The notes beneath the pieces are model-generated. The model had not been told where the DNA came from. It saw only the letters and a program-made list of their open reading frames with translations, and did no database searches. Below, in pieces: positions 10,605-19,101 of a DNA stretch of 64,000 nt. The stretch lies in the NCBI RefSeq assembly GCF_014192645.1, contig NZ_JACHYE010000002.1, positions 426,571 to 490,570 on the forward strand. Reading direction: 5' to 3'. Source of the stretch: Herbaspirillum sp. Sphag64 (GTDB taxonomy: Bacteria; Pseudomonadota; Gammaproteobacteria; Burkholderiales; Burkholderiaceae_D). The translations under genes were made by a program, and so were the position numbers. Every line of letters starts with the position of its first letter. Position 1 is the stretch's first letter.

Positions 10605-11849
10605 TCAGATTACCCTGTCTTGTTTTAACTGCGCAATTTGTGCGTCATCATACCCCAGCGAACGCAAGATTTCAGCGTTGTGCTCACCCAGTGCGGGACC
10701 AATCCATCGGGTTACCCCAGGCGTCTCCGACAGTTTGGGCGTGACCGCTGGCAATGTCAGCGGCGCCCCATCTGCAAAGGCATGTTGCTCGAACATGTTG
10801 CGCGCCAGGAATTGCGGATCACTCATCATGTCGCGTACGGAATAGATTTTTCCGACAGGTACGTCTGCGGCCTGCAGCAGCGCCATAGCCGTATCAATGG
10901 TCTGCGTGTCGCACCATGCCTGTATTGCCTGATCAATGTCGGCGGTGCGCGGTACGCGGCCATCATTGCGTGCCAGTTGCGGATCATCGGCCATGTCTTG
11001 CCGCCCGATGGCAATCATCAGACGCTTGAAGATGGCATCGCCGTTGCCAGCGATAACGATATTCTTGCCGTCACCGGTGGTATAGGTATTGGAAGGTACG
11101 ATCCCGGGCAAGGCGCCACCAGTGCGCTCGCGCACCACGCCAGCCTGGGCGTATTCGGGCACCAGAGACTCCATCAGATTGAAGACCGATTCGTACAAGG
11201 CAACGTCAACCATCTGCCCCTGCCCTGCCTTGCAATGCTCGCTTTCCTTGCCGTTCCAACGTCCCCCGGTGACATCCCGATGGCGCAGCGCCAGCATTGC
11301 ACCGATCACACCGTGCAGCGCAGCGATCGAGTCGCCGATGGAAATCCCGATACGTACCGGTGGCCGATCCGGATAACCGGAGACATGGCGAATTCCGCCC
11401 ATCGACTCGCCAATGGCACCAAAGCCCGGCAAATCGCGCAATGGGCCAGTCTGGCCATACCCTGAGAGGCGCACCATGATGGTGGCAGGATTGCGCTGCT
11501 TGAGATCGGCGTAACCGAGGTTCCACTTCTCCAGCACACCGGGACGATAATTCTCAATGATGATGTCAGCTTCCAGCGCTAGTCGCAGCGCAATTTCCTG
11601 CGCACGCGGATTCTTCATGTTCAGCGTCAGGCTCTTCTTGTTGCGTGCCTGCACAGACCACCACAGCGAAGTCCCATCCTTAAGCACTCGCCATTGACGT
11701 AAAGGGTCACCAGTTTCCGGTGCTTCGATCTTGATGACCTCGGCACCAAATTCGGCCAGCATGCGCGAGCAGAAAGGTCCTGCAATAAGGGTACCGAGTT
11801 CAAGAACTTTGATGCCGGACAATGGACCGGTAGATGTCTGGTGTTTCAT
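10605..11849 (-). CDS. Class III (CaiB/BaiF) CoA-transferase
   Basis: A 414-residue family III CoA-transferase, like formyl-CoA:oxalate or succinyl-CoA:carboxylate transferases. Visible motifs: VLELGTLIAGPFCSRMLAEFG at the N-terminus (CoA binding), VQARNKKSLTLN, ENYRPGVLEKWNLGY, and GISIGDSIAALHG, whose Asp is the expected catalytic nucleophile. It lies 55 bp upstream of the binding-protein gene on the same strand, so it may be the first gene of the operon: import of a carboxylate followed by CoA activation is a reasonable inference. The acceptor acid is not identifiable. Confidence 0.9.
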   Translation of the reverse strand: MKHQTSTGPLSGIKVLELGTLIAGPFCSRMLAEFGAEVIKIEAPETGDPLRQWRVLKDGTSLWWSVQARNKKSLTLNMKNPRAQEIALRLALEADIIIENYRPGVLEKWNLGYADLKQRNPATIMVRLSGYGQTGPLRDLPGFGAIGESMGGIRHVSGYPDRPPVRIGISIGDSIAALHGVIGAMLALRHRDVTGGRWNGKESEHCKAGQGQMVDVALYESVFNLMESLVPEYAQAGVVRERTGGALPGIVPSNTYTTGDGKNIVIAGNGDAIFKRLMIAIGRQDMADDPQLARNDGRVPRTADIDQAIQAWCDTQTIDTAMALLQAADVPVGKIYSVRDMMSDPQFLARNMFEQHAFADGAPLTLPAVTPKLSETPGVTRWIGPALGEHNAEILRSLGYDDAQIAQLKQDRVI

Positions 11850-12171
11850 GATTTTTTGCGCAACGTGTTGTACTTCACGTCTGCTCTCCTATCAATTCTT
11901 GTTCTATGCTGATTCAGGATTACACCACATGGTGCTCGGCAAGTTGGATGATCCCATGTGGTCGCAGAATCCATCTTGTCTCTGAGCACTACGTTCGATT
12001 TTACGGGACCGGTATTAAAGCTATTGAGAAATATCTGACTAACTTACAAAAAACACGCACGGAGTGCAAAAGAAATGGAAAGTGATAATCAATTGCAATA
12101 ATCTGAAATACCTTTGCTGGAATGGCAATATTCTGGCGAGATACATGAATGACTACACAGAAGGAGTTTTA
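11850..12171. other. Intergenic region without a recognised gene
   Basis: About 320 bp between the divergent CoA-transferase and the small peptide gene, AT-rich towards the right. It should hold both promoters. I see no convincing -35/-10 pair, operator or structured RNA. Confidence 0.5.
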
Positions 12172-12336
12172 ATGGTGAAAATATTAAAAATGACTATCGT
12201 TATAGGCTTGCTGTCCTATGGCAGCATCGCTGCTGCTGAAAGTACAAATCCGGCTTGCTATATTGATGCCCGTGGTTACCTTTGTTGCCCTTGGAACGGC
12301 AACGTAGAGTGCGATCCTGCAACTGGCCCAGACTAG
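12172..12336 (+). CDS. Small secreted cysteine-rich peptide, unknown function
   Basis: A 54-residue ORF with a very good ribosome site (AAGGAG, 7 bp before the ATG). Residues 1-22 form a signal peptide (lysines, then IVIGLLSYGSIAAA). The predicted mature part is ~32 residues, is acidic, and contains four cysteines (C-x8-CC-x7-C), suggesting two disulfides. It lies alone on the plus strand, 15 bp from the end of convergent recR. Not recognised as a known family. The frame is open further upstream, but only this start has a Shine-Dalgarno. Coding status is inferred. Confidence 0.55.
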   Translation: MVKILKMTIVIGLLSYGSIAAAESTNPACYIDARGYLCCPWNGNVECDPATGPD

Positions 12337-12351
12337 TACATTCGCACCTTA

Positions 12352-12981
12352 TTATGTCGTGCGGCGGTCCAGCATGGCGCGTGCAATAGTGCCTGCATCG
12401 ACATATTCCAGTTCGCCGCCGACCGGCACGCCGCGTGCCAGGCGGCTCACTTTTAGACCTCGCGCCTTGAGGGTCTCGCTAATGTAATGGGCAGTGGCTT
12501 CTCCTTCGTTGGTGAAATTAGTGGCCAGCACAACTTCGGCGACAACACCATCGGTGGCACGCGTAATCAGCTTTTCGAGATAGATGTCCTTGGGGCCGAC
12601 ACCATCAAGCGGTGATAGTCTGCCCATCAAAACAAAATAGAGTCCCTTGAACGTGAGTGTCTGCTCAATCATCAATTGGTCGCCAGGCGTCTCGACGACA
12701 CACAGCACGGTGTTGTCACGTTCGTTGTTCTGACAGGTATCGCAGATGACTTGCTCGGTGAAAGTATTGCAGAGTGCGCAGTGGCGAATCGTTTCAGCCG
12801 CACGCGCCAGAGCGCGACTCAACTGCAGCGCACCATCGCGGTCATGCTGCAACAGATGGTAGGCCATGCGCTGCGCGGACTTCGGACCAACGCCGGGGAG
12901 CGTACGCAGTGACTCGGTGAGCAAGGTAAGACTGGACGGCGTTTTCAATTGTGCTTTGCGTTGTTCCATAGACTCCTGCAT
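12352..12981 (-). CDS. recR: Recombination protein RecR
   Basis: Gap-repair and recombination mediator that works with RecFO to load RecA. The 209-residue product shows the helix-hairpin-helix [17 protein letters not shown] (residue ~29), the four-cysteine zinc motif [16 protein letters not shown], and a Toprim domain ([16 protein letters not shown]). The length is slightly above the usual ~200 because of the N-terminal tail; an internal Met at residue 5 could be the true start. Last gene of dnaX-ybaB-yciI-recR, a widely conserved order with yciI inserted. Confidence 0.96.
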   Translation of the reverse strand: MQESMEQRKAQLKTPSSLTLLTESLRTLPGVGPKSAQRMAYHLLQHDRDGALQLSRALARAAETIRHCALCNTFTEQVICDTCQNNERDNTVLCVVETPGDQLMIEQTLTFKGLYFVLMGRLSPLDGVGPKDIYLEKLITRATDGVVAEVVLATNFTNEGEATAHYISETLKARGLKVSRLARGVPVGGELEYVDAGTIARAMLDRRTT

Positions 12982-12984
12982 TGC

Positions 12985-13287
12985 CTAGCTTCGCTCCGTG
13001 CTGTAGCGAAATGCAGACAGGGCTTCGGCCGTCATGGACGGCACGAATTCGATGACTTCATAGTCGGCAACACCACCAACAAAAAAGGGATCGGTCTCAA
13101 TGATCGCCTGCACTTCGGCGCGGTCAGCGGCGTCGGCGATGATCACGCTGCCGGTGCGGGGGATTTTACGGCCCGACATCAAAAACACGCCATCTGCATA
13201 CTGTTCATCCATGAATTGCTTATGCGCTGTCAGCAAGGCATCTACTTCACCTGCCGACTTGGTATAGGTAATCGAGATAACGAACAT
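12985..13287 (-). CDS. YciI-family protein
   Basis: A 100-residue YciI-like protein (dimeric alpha-beta fold related to muconolactone isomerase and ferredoxin-like folds). The start at 13287 has an excellent AAGGAGG site; the frame extends upstream without one. Family features: the N-terminal strand FVISITYT, the conserved HKQFMDEQYADGVFLMSG block and DPFFVGGVADYEVIEF. The biochemical role of most YciI proteins is unknown. Inserted between ybaB and recR, 3 bp before recR, so presumably co-transcribed. Confidence 0.85.
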   Translation of the reverse strand: MFVISITYTKSAGEVDALLTAHKQFMDEQYADGVFLMSGRKIPRTGSVIIADAADRAEVQAIIETDPFFVGGVADYEVIEFVPSMTAEALSAFRYSTERS

Positions 13288-13367
13288 GATGCCTCCTTGT
13301 GGGCGTGTTGTTACGTCTGACTGTATTGTCACAGCTCCAGCGCGTTTTACCGCACCGTTTTCCGATC

Positions 13368-13694
13368 TCAGAACGGCATCTTGAAACCTGGTGGCAATGG
13401 CATTCCTGCGGTCACACCTGCCATCTTTTCCTGAGTCGTTGCTTCTGCCTTGCGCACAGCATCGTTGAACGCTGCCGCTACCAGATCTTCCAGCATATCC
13501 TTGTCGTCCGCCAGCAGCGATGGATCGATGGCAACACGCTTGACGTCATTCTTACAGGTCATTACTACTTTGACCAGCCCGGCACCAGACTGTCCTTCGA
13601 CTTCGATCAATGCCAACTGATCCTGCATCTTCTTCATGTTGTCCTGCATTGCCTGGGCTTGTTTCATCAAACCTGCGAGTTGGCCCTTCATCAT
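13368..13694 (-). CDS. ybaB: YbaB/EbfC nucleoid-associated protein
   Basis: A 108-residue small DNA-binding protein of the YbaB/EbfC family, a tweezer-shaped dimer that coats DNA. The N-terminus [23 protein letters not shown] is the family hallmark, followed by [30 protein letters not shown] good site (AAGGAG) precedes the ATG. Located between dnaX and recR as in most proteobacteria. Confidence 0.95.
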   Translation of the reverse strand: MMKGQLAGLMKQAQAMQDNMKKMQDQLALIEVEGQSGAGLVKVVMTCKNDVKRVAIDPSLLADDKDMLEDLVAAAFNDAVRKAEATTQEKMAGVTAGMPLPPGFKMPF

Positions 13695-13779
13695 GATTAC
13701 ACTCCTTGATAATAAGTTGATTCGTTTTTACATTCACGCCGTGGAAAAAGCACAACGCTGAGTACGTTTTTTTAGCGCT

Positions 13780-15831
13780 TCAGTTCAGGATGGGGTGGAT
13801 GGAGCCAGGGACAACTGTCGCGCCAAACTCCCGCATCAGCGTCTGCACAAAAGGGTCGGTCTGTATTGTCATCTCTGCCTCCCGCTGCCGTTCGGCACGG
13901 TCAGCCTGGGCTCTGGCATTGGCGGTATTGCTCACGGCGCCGATTTCAGTCTCGACACGTACAGCACGGTTGAAACGCTCACCAAGTGCAGCGCTTAATT
14001 TTTCGACATTACCAGCGGCCCTCAACGTTTCCACCGGGATACGCAGATACAAGCAGAGTGTGTTGCCCTGCAAGTCACAACGGATCAGTTCACTTTGCTG
14101 TGCCATCTGCTGCACCATGCCACGCAAGGGCAACTCCGCCGACAAATGTGGCCAGTTACCATCCCAACCAAGTTCGGCGGCGATCTGCGCTGTTTGCGCC
14201 GCCATCGCTGGCGTAATCGCATTGGCTGGTGCTGGTGCTGACGCTGGAACGGGACGCTCGGGAGACGCTGGTGATACGCCATCACTGCCAACGTCTACTG
14301 CGGGCTGCTCAGTTTTTTTTTGAGCGTTGCCAGCTGCCGGTTCTTCATCCCATGGTGGCTGTACATTTTCAGCCGCAGGGAAGGTCGTAGCCGCGGTAGT
14401 TTGGACAGGTGCTGCAGGTACTGAGACCGCTGGGGGGGCCGGCGATGCTGCCACTGGTTTCGGGCTACTCTTGCCAGAGGCAACACGCGCTGCTTCCAGT
14501 GCCGCGGCACGAGCCGATGCCGCCGGGCCCACCGGCGCCGCTGCAGGTGCAGATGCAGCGGAAGATGCCACCATCGGCGCACGTGCCACCGGTGTACTGG
14601 CGGTGGCAACCTGCGGTGCAGCACTCAAAGGAGCAACTGCCGGTGCATTGCGTGGAGGTGCAACATTCACGCGTGCCGGAGATGTTGTATTGCCACCAGA
14701 GACGCCATTGGCAATGCTCGCTGCATTGGCTGCTACCGGGCGAAACGCCAGCATACGCAACAGGGTCATGCTAAAACCAGCATACTCATCCGGCGCCAGA
14801 CCAAGCTCATTACGCCCATGGACTGCAATCTGATAAAACAGCTGCGCTTCTTCAAGATTGAACTGCGCCGCCAGTCGCACGATATCTTCGCGCTGAGGAA
14901 GGTCCTCGGCCAGCGCTGCCGGGACAGTCTGTGCCAGCGCAATCTGGTGCAGTAAGGTCGCCAGATCCTGCAAGGCTGCGTTATAGGAAAGACTGCGCGT
15001 TGCCATCTCGTCAGCCACTGCCAGCAAGGCCTGACCATCGTGCGTAGCGAGTGCATCGAGCACGCGGATCAGATAGGATTGATCGAGAGCTCCCAGCATG
15101 CCCTGCACCGCGTCGAGCGTCACTTTACCGGCAGCATAGGCAATTGCCTGATCAGTCAGTGACAAGGCATCGCGCATGGAACCATGCGCACCTTGCGCGA
15201 GGAGACGCAAGGCGGGGGCTTCGAATTCGATATTTTCCTGACCAAGAATATTGTCAAGATGACTGATGATGTGACCCGGGGGCATCTGCTTGAGATTGAA
15301 CTGCAGACAACGCGACAGCACGGTCACGGGAATTTTTTGCGGATCGGTGGTCGCCAGAATGAATTTGATGTGCTCAGGCGGCTCTTCGAGCGTCTTCAAC
15401 ATTGAATTGAAGGCATGATTGGTCAGCATGTGCACTTCGTCAATCATGTAGACCTTAAAGCGCGCATTCGAGGGAGCATAAACCGCTTGCTCGAGCAACT
15501 GCGCCATTTCATCGACACCACGATTGGAGGCAGCGTCCATTTCGATATAGTCGACAAAACGCCCAGCATCGATCGCTGTGCATGCCTCACACACGCCGCA
15601 AGGTTGCGCAGTAATACCACCATTGCCATCTGCACCGCGACAATTGAGCGACTTGGCGAGAATCCGCGACAGCGTTGTTTTGCCCACACCCCGGGTGCCG
15701 GTAAATAAATAGGCATGATGTAACCGCTGTTGCTCAAGTGCGTGGGTCAGCGCACGCACGACGTGTTCCTGCCCGACCAGTGTTTCAAAACTGCGGGGAC
15801 GGTATTTGCGGGCTAGAACTTGATAGGACAT
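13780..15831 (-). CDS. dnaX: DNA polymerase III subunits tau and gamma
   Basis: Clamp-loader ATPase of the replicative polymerase. The 683-residue tau form has an AAA+ module: Walker A GTRGVGKT (residues 45-52), zinc-binding cysteines around residue 65-80 (CGVCEAC), DEVHML, and the SRC motif (LSRCLQF). Residues ~370-510 are an Ala/Pro-rich linker and the C-terminal ~170 residues are the tau-specific domain contacting polymerase alpha. ATG 15831 is preferred over a TTG four codons upstream. An A9 run inside the linker is a likely slippage site making the shorter gamma subunit (separate entry). Confidence 0.96.
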   Translation of the reverse strand: MSYQVLARKYRPRSFETLVGQEHVVRALTHALEQQRLHHAYLFTGTRGVGKTTLSRILAKSLNCRGADGNGGITAQPCGVCEACTAIDAGRFVDYIEMDAASNRGVDEMAQLLEQAVYAPSNARFKVYMIDEVHMLTNHAFNSMLKTLEEPPEHIKFILATTDPQKIPVTVLSRCLQFNLKQMPPGHIISHLDNILGQENIEFEAPALRLLAQGAHGSMRDALSLTDQAIAYAAGKVTLDAVQGMLGALDQSYLIRVLDALATHDGQALLAVADEMATRSLSYNAALQDLATLLHQIALAQTVPAALAEDLPQREDIVRLAAQFNLEEAQLFYQIAVHGRNELGLAPDEYAGFSMTLLRMLAFRPVAANAASIANGVSGGNTTSPARVNVAPPRNAPAVAPLSAAPQVATASTPVARAPMVASSAASAPAAAPVGPAASARAAALEAARVASGKSSPKPVAASPAPPAVSVPAAPVQTTAATTFPAAENVQPPWDEEPAAGNAQKKTEQPAVDVGSDGVSPASPERPVPASAPAPANAITPAMAAQTAQIAAELGWDGNWPHLSAELPLRGMVQQMAQQSELIRCDLQGNTLCLYLRIPVETLRAAGNVEKLSAALGERFNRAVRVETEIGAVSNTANARAQADRAERQREAEMTIQTDPFVQTLMREFGATVVPGSIHPILN
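14311..14322 (-). promoter_or_regulatory. dnaX slippery A9 run (tau/gamma switch)
   Basis: On the coding strand codons 504-507 are CAA AAA AAA ACT, giving nine consecutive A. A -1 slip reads AAC then TGA at once, ending the product after residue ~507, at the boundary of the linker and the tau-specific domain. E. coli uses A AAA AAG ribosomal frameshifting and Thermus uses an A9 transcriptional slip; either is possible here. No convincing stimulatory hairpin was found downstream. Confidence 0.65.
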
Positions 15832-15864
15832 GGGCTTGGGCAATCAGGCAACAACATTGGATCA

Positions 15865-15896
15865 GGTGGGCATTTTATTCTATTTCCATGCCCACC
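15865..15896. repeat. Inverted repeat between manC and dnaX
   Basis: Perfect 9-bp arms GGTGGGCAT / ATGCCCACC around a 14-nt AT-rich loop. It lies after the manC stop and before dnaX. There is no T-run on the minus strand, so it is not a typical intrinsic terminator; it may attenuate readthrough or protect a 3' end. Confidence 0.5.
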
Positions 15897-15931
15897 AGCT
15901 TGCGCGATACAGCAACCGGTTTTAATCGTCG

Positions 15932-17377
15932 TTACTTCCTGCCGTAGGTGTCATCAAAACGAACAATATCGTCTTCACCCAAATAACTACCTGACTGCAC
16001 CTCAATCATTTCCAATGGAAATTTCCCAGGGTTCTCAAGCCGATGCTTGACGCCTAGCGGGATGTAAGTCGATTGATTTTCTGACAGCAGAAATACCTCT
16101 TCACCACGGGTAATACGAGCGGTCCCCTTGACGATAATCCAGTGCTCGGCACGATGATGATGCATCTGCAAACTCAACGAAGAGCCCGGATTAACTACAA
16201 TACGCTTAACCTGGAAGCGCTCACCGGAATCAATGGAATCATACCAGCCCCAGGGACGGTAAATCTTGCGATGGGTCACTGCCTCACCACGCTGACTCTT
16301 TTTAAGCTGCGCCACGATTTGCTTGACTGCCGAGATTTTGTCCTTACTAGCGACCATGATGGCGTCTGGGGTCTCCACGATGATCAGGTTCTCAATACCG
16401 ATGCCTGCCACCAGACGATCTTGGGCAAAAACAAGATTGTCCGAAGATTGCTCCAGCAACACATCCCCGCGCTGCACATTGCCTTGCGCATCTTTTTCGC
16501 AGACATCCCACAGGGCATCCCATGCCCCCACATCTGACCAGTCGGCATCGAGTGCAACAATGCGGCCATCAATACCAAGCGCATCGGCATCGGCGAGCTT
16601 TTCCATGACGGCATAATCGATCGAATCGGAAGGGCATGCTTCGAACGCCGCTCGATTGAGGCGGTAGAAATCATGATCTTGCTGCCCCCCCTCCAGCGCT
16701 GCACGACAAGCGCGGTCGATATCAGGTTCGAAATGGGCAATGGCACGCAACCAGACACTGGCGCGCATCATGAATAGACCGCTGTTCCAGAGATAGTCAC
16801 CGCTCTCGATATAAGCTTGCGCCGTAGCGACATCCGGCTTTTCGACAAAACCGGCAATCTGGTGTGCTCCCTCAAGTTGCGCACCGCACTGGATATAACC
16901 ATAGCCAGTAGCAGGTTGGTCAGCAACGATACCGAATGTGACGATACTGTCACCCAGTGCATGCGGCACAGCAGCACCAATAGCCTGTTGAAATGCTTCA
17001 ACATTGCCAATCACGTGGTCGGCTGGCATCACCAGCAGAATCGGGTCGGCATTTCCCTTTACGGCAAGGAGGGCCGCCAGGGTGACCGCTGGCGCAGTAT
17101 TGCGTCCGCATGGCTCAAGGATGATCTGATGGCTGGCTTTGCCAACAGCTCGCAGTTGTTCTGCCGTAATGAAGCGATATTCTTCGTTACAAACCACAAT
17201 CGGCTCTGCGGCGAGCGCAAAGGCATCATGGTCGCTTTGCAAGCGCAATGCTGTGGCCTGCAGCATGGTGTCATTGCCAACCAGTGGAAGAAGTTGTTTG
17301 GGGTATTGTTCCCGTGACAGGGGCCACAAGCGCGTGCCAGAACCGCCGGAGAGAATGACTTGTTGCAGTGAAATCAT
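15932..17377 (-). CDS. manC: Mannose-1-phosphate guanylyltransferase / mannose-6-phosphate isomerase
   Basis: Bifunctional enzyme making GDP-mannose for exopolysaccharide or LPS. The 481 residues comprise a nucleotidyltransferase domain (LSGGSGTRLWPLSREQYPKQ at residues ~10-29, and FVEKPD near 173) and a C-terminal type II phosphomannose isomerase cupin (QMHHHRAEHWIIVKGTA near 412). The length and architecture match the ManC/CpsB/AlgA family. It lies among envelope sugar genes (ugd, hldA) but is separated from them by a terminator and the comEA-like gene, so it is probably transcribed on its own. Confidence 0.95.
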   Translation of the reverse strand: MISLQQVILSGGSGTRLWPLSREQYPKQLLPLVGNDTMLQATALRLQSDHDAFALAAEPIVVCNEEYRFITAEQLRAVGKASHQIILEPCGRNTAPAVTLAALLAVKGNADPILLVMPADHVIGNVEAFQQAIGAAVPHALGDSIVTFGIVADQPATGYGYIQCGAQLEGAHQIAGFVEKPDVATAQAYIESGDYLWNSGLFMMRASVWLRAIAHFEPDIDRACRAALEGGQQDHDFYRLNRAAFEACPSDSIDYAVMEKLADADALGIDGRIVALDADWSDVGAWDALWDVCEKDAQGNVQRGDVLLEQSSDNLVFAQDRLVAGIGIENLIIVETPDAIMVASKDKISAVKQIVAQLKKSQRGEAVTHRKIYRPWGWYDSIDSGERFQVKRIVVNPGSSLSLQMHHHRAEHWIIVKGTARITRGEEVFLLSENQSTYIPLGVKHRLENPGKFPLEMIEVQSGSYLGEDDIVRFDDTYGRK

Positions 17378-17503
17378 CAGAGTGTCGTCAAATAAAAAAG
17401 GAACCTGCTTGTGCGTCCACCTAGCCTCCGCTCACGCCATATCAAGCTGGCATCAGAGCGTATCAGGTCGTCAATCGTATCATGGCAGACAAGGCAGCAA
17501 AAT

Positions 17504-17530
17504 TAAAAAACCCCGCTTGCACGGGGTGAT
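17504..17530 (-). terminator. Intrinsic terminator of the comEA-like gene
   Basis: Reading the minus strand, ACCCCG-TGCAAG-CGGGGT followed by a run of T, 28 bp after the comEA stop. Confidence 0.85.
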
Positions 17531-17558
17531 TGACGGCACAAATTACGACTTGGATTAA

Positions 17559-17936
17559 TTAGTTCTTTGTCCCTGCCGCTTTGTTTGCAGCGTTGTTGAC
17601 GTCATTTGGCAGCTTGTCACTGGCTTGACTACCCGAAACAGCTTTTTTGCCTGTCGTAGTCGTGGCATCACGCGATTTACCGTTGACTGTCAGACCGGCG
17701 TCCGAGAGTCGGACCGCACTTTTGCCACCGATACCTTTAACACGTGATTCAAAATCAGCCCAGTCCTTGAAGGAGCCTTTTTTCCGTTCCTCCAGAATCA
17801 TGCTGGACTTGGCAGGACCAATACCCTTGATCCCATCCAGTGCAGCCTGATCTGCCTTGTTAACATCAACCTGCGCCATTGCGGAGCCCGCAATGACAGC
17901 AAGACCAAGAAATACCGCGACGACTTTTTTGAACAT
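17559..17936 (-). CDS. ComEA-like secreted helix-hairpin-helix protein
   Basis: A 125-residue protein with a signal peptide (MFKKVVAVFLGLAVIAGSAMA) and a ComEA-type helix-hairpin-helix domain: VDVNKADQAALDGIKGIGP... SMILEERKKGSFKDWADFESRVKGIG. ComEA proteins bind incoming DNA in the periplasm during natural transformation. The Ala/Lys/Thr-rich tail after residue ~80 looks disordered. The start at 17936 has an AAAGGAAC ribosome site. No competence genes are nearby, so a role in uptake is inferred only from the family. Confidence 0.88.
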   Translation of the reverse strand: MFKKVVAVFLGLAVIAGSAMAQVDVNKADQAALDGIKGIGPAKSSMILEERKKGSFKDWADFESRVKGIGGKSAVRLSDAGLTVNGKSRDATTTTGKKAVSGSQASDKLPNDVNNAANKAAGTKN

Positions 17937-17996
17937 ATTGTTCCTTTCTGAGGCGTGTTGCAGTCCAGGTGTGACATCACTTCTGTGACGCACACC

Positions 17997-18019
17997 ACTG
18001 ATTGCAAAGGGCAATCAGT
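17997..18019. repeat. Perfect hairpin upstream of the comEA-like gene
   Basis: Nine-bp perfect arms ACTGATTGC / GCAATCAGT around a 5-nt loop, 61 bp upstream of the comEA start. No T-run follows on either strand within a few bases. It could be a 5' UTR hairpin or a repressor site; the role is unknown. Confidence 0.5.
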
Positions 18020-18170
18020 GTGTCGGATTTTATAATGCCATCAGGAAACAATTGTTAAAAAAATAACATTTTGTTAAAAATCGTGTAATTTGGGATTCAA
18101 CCACGATGGTTTTTTAGCTGCGTCTCAAACTGAACCTAGACTTAGCCTCAACTCCCAAGTAAACAGACGA

Positions 18171-19097
18171 TTAAAGCGCCAACTCTTCCCGTGTGACTGT
18201 TGCAGTTCCGAGCTTGCCAACGACGATACCACCTGCCTGATTGGCAATGCTGACAGCTTCTGGCAACGCGACTCCGTTACCCAGCATGACTGCCAAGGTC
18301 GCGATGACGGTATCACCAGCACCCGAGACATCAAAGACCTCGCGTGCGAGAGCAGGAAAATTGACTACCTGATTTTCCTGATACAGGGTCATACCCTCTT
18401 CCGAGCGCGTGAGTAACAAGGCATCCAATGCCAGCGACTTGCGCAGATTTTGTGCCTTAGTGGTCAGTTCTTCTTCTGTTTTCCACTGGCCGACAATCCG
18501 GATCAGCTCGGAACGATTGGGCGTGAGGATGGATGCTCCCGCATAACGGGAAAAATCATCTCCCTTGGGATCCACCAGGATGCGTTTGCCGTGCTTTCTG
18601 GCCACAGCAATCATGTCAGCAACGTTGACCAGACTACCCTTGGCGTAATCGGAGAAAATGATCACATCATAATTGTCGACCAGCGCATTGAACTGGGTCA
18701 GCTTGTCTCGCAATACCGTATCGGTAGGCGCATCCTCAAAATCGACGCGCACCAGTTGCTGCTGGCGACCAATCACACGCAATTTGATGATGGTGGAAAT
18801 GGCCTGATCACGGGCCATGTAACTGCTGACACCGAGTTCCCGCAACAGTGTCTCGACTGCACGACCGGCTTCGTCGTCGCCAATCACGCCCAGTAACCCG
18901 GTTGTGGCACCCAGCGTGGCCGCATTGCGCGCGACATTGGCGGCGCCACCCAGACGCTCTTCACTGCGCTCAACCCGCACTACTGGCACTGGCGCTTCGG
19001 GAGAGATACGATTGACTTCACCGAACCAGTAACGGTCCAGCATGATATCGCCTACGATCAGAATACGGGCGCGCTCAAGAGAAGTAAGTGTCGTCAT
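18171..19097 (-). CDS. hldA: D-glycero-beta-D-manno-heptose-7-phosphate kinase
   Basis: Phosphorylates heptose-7-phosphate in ADP-heptose synthesis for the LPS inner core. The 308-residue product is a PfkB/ribokinase-fold protein: N-terminal ARILIVGDIMLDRYWFGEVNRISPEAPVPV split over residues 10-39, RLGGAANVARNAATLG, and the C-terminal active-site motif DVSGAGDTVIATLAVML with catalytic Asp. It lacks the cytidylyltransferase half found in E. coli HldE, so it is the single-domain RfaE domain I; hldC must be elsewhere. It follows ugd by 4 bp, so they are co-transcribed. Confidence 0.93.
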   Translation of the reverse strand: MTTLTSLERARILIVGDIMLDRYWFGEVNRISPEAPVPVVRVERSEERLGGAANVARNAATLGATTGLLGVIGDDEAGRAVETLLRELGVSSYMARDQAISTIIKLRVIGRQQQLVRVDFEDAPTDTVLRDKLTQFNALVDNYDVIIFSDYAKGSLVNVADMIAVARKHGKRILVDPKGDDFSRYAGASILTPNRSELIRIVGQWKTEEELTTKAQNLRKSLALDALLLTRSEEGMTLYQENQVVNFPALAREVFDVSGAGDTVIATLAVMLGNGVALPEAVSIANQAGGIVVGKLGTATVTREELAL

Positions 19098-19101
19098 TGA
19101 C

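Noticed and set aside
10638..11465. 275-codon plus-strand frame
   Set aside because: Antisense of the CoA-transferase gene.
15844..15931. 4.5S SRP RNA near dnaX
   Set aside because: The conserved GGAAGGAAGCAGCC-type loop is absent.
18095..18115. Possible terminator with AACCA-CGA-TGGTT and T-run
   Set aside because: Only a five-bp stem and no plus-strand gene ending there.
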